NCBI GenBank assembly: GCA_030648435.1
Contig: JAUSHE010000015.1
Coordinates: 1 to 7,051, forward strand
DNA length: 7,051 nt
Origin: Candidatus Daviesbacteria bacterium
Lineage (GTDB): Bacteria > Patescibacteria > Microgenomatia > Daviesbacterales > UBA10151
Reading direction: 5' to 3'
This document shows positions 4,481-7,051 of the stretch, piece after piece. Within the stretch, counting starts at the first letter, position 1, and the number at the start of each line of letters is the position of its first letter. Under the pieces are notes generated by a model. It worked only from the letters and a program-made list of their open reading frames with translations, ran no database searches and was not told the origin of the DNA. A program made the position numbers and the translations under genes.

Positions 4481-6718
4481 ATGAAAATGTATACCTGTCC
4501 AATGCATTCTGAAGTAGAGTCCGACAAGCCGGGAAAATGTCCAAAATGTGGGATGACTTTGATTGAGAAGGATGAGCAATCACATCGTGGAACGGAATAC
4601 ATGCAACACACCTCTCATGCACCTAAAGAAAATACCATTCATGGTCAAGGAGTTCTTTATACCTGTCCTATGGACCCTGATGTAATACAAGATACTCCAG
4701 GGAATTGTCCAAAATGCGGCATGAAGCTTATGCCTATGACTTCAGAGCATGAAGGACATGAGGACCATGCTTCAATGGAAAAAGACTTTAAGAGGCGGTT
4801 TTTTATAACACTACCAGCTGTCTTTCTGTCCATGTTACTCTCACGGATGATCCAAATGTGGCTTGGGCTTAACCTGGTTCTCCCGGGACAGGAGGTATTA
4901 CTCTTTGCTATTGGTACGTTCATTTTCTTTTTTGGCGGATTACCTTTTTTTAAAGGCGCTAAAGGTGAATTGTCGCGCAGGAACCCCGGGATGATGACTT
5001 TAGTAGCTTTTGCTATAACGGTTGGGTACACTTTTTCTGTAGCCGCAACATTTCTTTTTCCCGGAGAATCATTATATTGGGAAATTTCCACTCTTATTTC
5101 TGTCTTTCTACTCGGCCACTGGTTAGAGATGAGGGCTGTCAGGGGCGCAACAGGCGCTTTGGCAGAGCTTGCCAAACTTATTCCTCCTTCTGCTCATCTT
5201 CTTAAAGACGGAAACATTCTTGATGTTCAAACCAGCGAGCTAAAAATTAGCGACAGAGTTTTGGTAAAACCGGGAGAAAAAATACCAGTCGATGGAGTGA
5301 TAATTGAAGGAGAAAGTTCTGTTAATGAATCAATGGTGACAGGTGAATCAAGGCCCATAAGTAAGAAAAAAGGCGATAAAGTAATTGGTGGCACCATCAA
5401 CCAGGATGGGTCTTTGACAATTGAGGTATCCAAAACCGGAGCAGATACAGCCATCTCTCAAATTATGAAGCTGATAAGAGACGCTCAGGCCTCAAAACCT
5501 AATGTTCAGCATTTAGCTGATCAGGCAGCAGCTGTTTTGTTTTATGTAGCAGTAGTTGCCGGAGCGTCCTCGTTCGCTTATTGGATGTTTATTTCTCCTC
5601 AAGGTGCGATCTTCGCTGCGACGGTTGCCGTAGCTGCCGTTGTTGTTGCCTGCCCCCATGCGCTAGGGCTTGCTATTCCAACAGTTACTACTATTACTTC
5701 CACCCTTGGTGCTAAAAATGGAATTTTAATAAAAGACATGAAGGGTCTGGAGATTGCCAGAAAAATCAGCTATGTAGTGTTTGATAAGACCGGCACTTTG
5801 ACCAAAGGTGAATTTGGGGTAACAGATATCATTTTAAATTCGGAATCAGGTATTAAGGATAATGATGAGTTATTAAAGTTAGCTGCCTCGGTGGAGGTTC
5901 AATCACAACATTCTATAGCCCAGGGAATTGTTAATGAGGCTAAAAACAAAAAACTGGAGATTCCCGGTGTCAAAGAATTTAAATCTTTCCCGGGTAAAGG
6001 AGCAGTAGGAAGCGTTGAAGGCAAAAAGGTTGCTGCTGGTAATAAAACCTTAATGGAAGAATTGAAAGTAGAGATTGATAATTTGAAGATGGAACAAAAG
6101 GCTAATACGCCGGTTTACATTGCTATAAATAATAAATTAGCAGGGATCATTCTACTTGCTGACATCATCAGAGAAGAATCCAAAGAGGCTGTTAAAAGGC
6201 TTCACGATATGGGAATAAAAACTGCCATGCTTACAGGAGATACCCAGGATGTGGCCAATGAAGTAGGTAAACAGCTTGATATGGATACTGTCTTTGCCCA
6301 GGTCTTACCGGAAGATAAGGTAAATAAGATAAAAGAGCTGCAGGAAAAAGGCAATGTGGTGGCGATGGTGGGAGATGGAGTTAATGACGCACCATCTTTA
6401 ACCCAATCACATGTCGGTATTGCCATCGGTGCAGGTACAGATGTGGCAGTTGAATCGGCAGGTATAGTGCTGATGAAAAACGATCCCATGGATGTAGTCA
6501 AAGCAATCTCCTTAAGCCGTAAAACCAATACTAAAATGGTTCAAAACTTGATCTGGGCAACTGGATACAACGTTTTTGCTATCCCAACTGCTGCGGGAAT
6601 TTTGTACCCTTCATTTGGTATTGTACTTAGACCTGAATGGGCTGCACTTTTAATGAGTGCCTCGTCAATTATTGTTGTCTTTAATGCTTTGCTTTTAAGA
6701 CGAGCAAAACTTGATTAA
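4481..6718 (+). CDS. copB: Copper-translocating P-type ATPase, CopB type (P1B-3, CPH motif)
   Basis: A 745-residue inner-membrane pump that uses ATP to export copper. The N-terminus carries two Cys-rich heavy-metal-binding domains of the CPM...CPKCGM type (Cys6/Cys20/Cys23 and Cys62/Cys76/Cys79) instead of ferredoxin-like CxxC domains. A His/Met-rich linker follows (83-99). Eight helices are expected, four before the actuator domain. The actuator loop TGES is at 287-290, the ion-binding Cys-Pro-His at 391-393 and the phosphorylation motif DKTGT at 435-439. TGD is at 585-587 and GDGVNDAP at 631-638. Helix 7 has the P1B-3 signature N-x6-YN (Asn689, Tyr696-Asn697) with Pro702; helix 8 reads MSASS (725-729), where the P1B-3 norm is MSxST. 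The HP motif of the nucleotide domain reads His477-Ser478. The start is ATG 4481 with no good Shine-Dalgarno, so translation is probably coupled to csoR. The CPH signature favours copper (or silver) over zinc or cadmium. Confidence 0.94.
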   Translation: MKMYTCPMHSEVESDKPGKCPKCGMTLIEKDEQSHRGTEYMQHTSHAPKENTIHGQGVLYTCPMDPDVIQDTPGNCPKCGMKLMPMTSEHEGHEDHASMEKDFKRRFFITLPAVFLSMLLSRMIQMWLGLNLVLPGQEVLLFAIGTFIFFFGGLPFFKGAKGELSRRNPGMMTLVAFAITVGYTFSVAATFLFPGESLYWEISTLISVFLLGHWLEMRAVRGATGALAELAKLIPPSAHLLKDGNILDVQTSELKISDRVLVKPGEKIPVDGVIIEGESSVNESMVTGESRPISKKKGDKVIGGTINQDGSLTIEVSKTGADTAISQIMKLIRDAQASKPNVQHLADQAAAVLFYVAVVAGASSFAYWMFISPQGAIFAATVAVAAVVVACPHALGLAIPTVTTITSTLGAKNGILIKDMKGLEIARKISYVVFDKTGTLTKGEFGVTDIILNSESGIKDNDELLKLAASVEVQSQHSIAQGIVNEAKNKKLEIPGVKEFKSFPGKGAVGSVEGKKVAAGNKTLMEELKVEIDNLKMEQKANTPVYIAINNKLAGIILLADIIREESKEAVKRLHDMGIKTAMLTGDTQDVANEVGKQLDMDTVFAQVLPEDKVNKIKELQEKGNVVAMVGDGVNDAPSLTQSHVGIAIGAGTDVAVESAGIVLMKNDPMDVVKAISLSRKTNTKMVQNLIWATGYNVFAIPTAAGILYPSFGIVLRPEWAALLMSASSIIVVFNALLLRRAKLD

Positions 6719-6742
6719 ACAGGAATATCAAGATATTAAGAA

Positions 6743-6748
6743 AGGAGG
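6743..6748 (+). promoter_or_regulatory. Ribosome binding site for the YHS protein
   Basis: AGGAGG at 6743-6748, within AAAGGAGGAA, lies four bases before ATG 6753. It fixes the start of the small YHS gene and excludes an in-frame ATG at 6711 that would overlap the ATPase gene. It is much stronger than anything before csoR or the ATPase, so the YHS protein may be made in excess of the pump. Confidence 0.85.
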
Positions 6749-6752
6749 AAAT

Positions 6753-6968
6753 ATGTTTGGAATTTTCAACAAAGTTACAGATCCAGTTTGTAAAATGAAA
6801 GTGGATAAAAGTAAATCTAAGTTCTCTTCAGAATATAAGGATGAGAATTACTATTTTTGTTCCGAAAATTGTAAGAAAAGCTTTGATGAAGAACCAGAAA
6901 AATATGTTGCCCAGGAAAATATTCCTGCAAAAAGCTGTTGCCAGCAGAATACAAAGTCTTGCTGTTAA
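6753..6968 (+). CDS. Small YHS-domain metal-binding protein with Cys-Cys tail
   Basis: A 71-residue soluble protein. Residues 8-52 form a YHS (TRASH-like) domain with the typical DPVCKMKVD opening (Cys13) and the YFCSENCKKSF segment (Cys36, Cys40). This domain is found alone or fused to copper ATPases and is thought to bind metal. A short linker leads to a C-terminal tail with two Cys pairs, Cys62-Cys63 and Cys70-Cys71, making seven cysteines in 71 residues. It follows the CopB-type ATPase by 34 bases and is probably the third gene of the csoR operon. A role as a copper chaperone or buffer for the pump is likely by context. No signal peptide is visible, so it should be cytosolic. Confidence 0.87.
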   Translation: MFGIFNKVTDPVCKMKVDKSKSKFSSEYKDENYYFCSENCKKSFDEEPEKYVAQENIPAKSCCQQNTKSCC

Positions 6969-6990
6969 ACACAACAACTTAATTTGGAGA

Positions 6991-7008
6991 TATCCTTAGT
7001 GAAGGATA
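6991..7008 (+). other. Seven-base hairpin around a GTG start codon
   Basis: TATCCTT (6991-6997) pairs perfectly with AAGGATA (7002-7008), leaving AGTG as the loop. There is no T-run after it, so it is a poor terminator. The loop contains the GTG proposed as the start of the next gene, and GGAG (6986-6989) lies just before the stem. Confidence 0.4.
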
Positions 7009-7051
7009 AAGCAACTATCTTTAAAGCCTCAGAAAGGGTTGGAAACATCGG
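6999..7051 (+). CDS. Start of an unidentified gene (3' partial)
   Basis: GTG at 6999 opens a frame that remains open to the window edge (17 codons, beginning VKDKATIFKASERVGNI). GGAG at 6986-6989 is nine bases upstream, which is good spacing. It begins 30 bases after the YHS stop, so it could be a fourth gene of the copper operon. The visible residues are too few for a family call. The short open length means this could be wrong. Confidence 0.45.
   Translation, partial: MKDKATIFKASERVGNI

Noticed and set aside
4657..5175. 172-codon open frame on the minus strand inside the ATPase gene
   Set aside because: It lies wholly inside a strongly conserved ATPase coding region, has no family-like features, and reads as a shadow frame rich in Ser, Pro and Lys.
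6202..6528. 108-codon minus-strand open frame inside the ATPase gene
   Set aside because: It is antisense to the conserved TGD/GDGVNDAP region; its Ser/Thr-rich low-complexity product is typical of a shadow frame.
6724..6737. AATATC-AA-GATATT palindrome between the ATPase and YHS genes as a terminator or operator
   Set aside because: The loop of two bases is too short for a stable hairpin, there is no T-run, and an A/T-rich match of this size is expected by chance.
1..7051. Insertion sequences, CRISPR arrays, tRNA or rRNA genes
   Set aside because: I saw no transposase, no regularly spaced repeat and no tRNA or rRNA signature on either strand.

Overview
The window looks like a bacterial chromosome segment of moderate-to-low GC. 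It has sigma-70-type promoters (TTGACA / TATAAT-like) and the standard genetic code. Some genes have strong Shine-Dalgarno sites and others have none, which suggests leaderless starts. The mix of a short CorA-family channel, a DUF5676 protein, an ATP-cone/Mrr nuclease, a CopB-type ATPase with paired Cys-Pro-Met heavy-metal-binding domains and a small YHS protein resembles genomes of uncultivated bacteria such as Patescibacteria/CPR. That lineage guess is weak and rests on gene content only.

Layout. (1) Positions 1-1816, plus strand: the tail of an unknown gene, a short intergenic region, a CorA-family divalent cation channel, then a small two-helix membrane protein with a coiled coil and a His-rich tail. 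The last two genes are preceded by near-copies of the same promoter cassette. (2) Positions 1850-4154, minus strand: a tight four-gene operon read right to left. It encodes an ATP-cone/Mrr-type nuclease-like protein, an SRPBCC ligand-binding-fold protein, a membrane protein with two lycopene-cyclase-domain repeats, and a DUF5676 membrane protein. The genes overlap or lie 5-12 bases apart. A 33-base near-perfect palindrome lies where this operon converges with the plus-strand genes. (3) Positions 4155-4199: a compact divergent control region with two well-formed, face-to-face promoters sharing one GC-tract palindrome of CsoR operator type. (4) Positions 4200-6968, plus strand: a CsoR/RcnR-family metal-sensing repressor, a CPH-motif (P1B-3, CopB-like) copper-exporting P-type ATPase, and a small Cys-rich YHS protein. 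A probable GTG-initiated gene then runs off the right edge.

How it works together: the plus-strand csoR-copB-YHS genes form a self-regulated copper detoxification operon. The geometry of the intergenic region implies that the same repressor also controls the minus-strand operon. That would place a nuclease-like protein, an SRPBCC protein, a carotenoid-cyclase-fold membrane protein and DUF5676 in a metal-stress regulon. This shared control is the most interesting hypothesis here; it is inferred from promoter and operator positions and has not been demonstrated.
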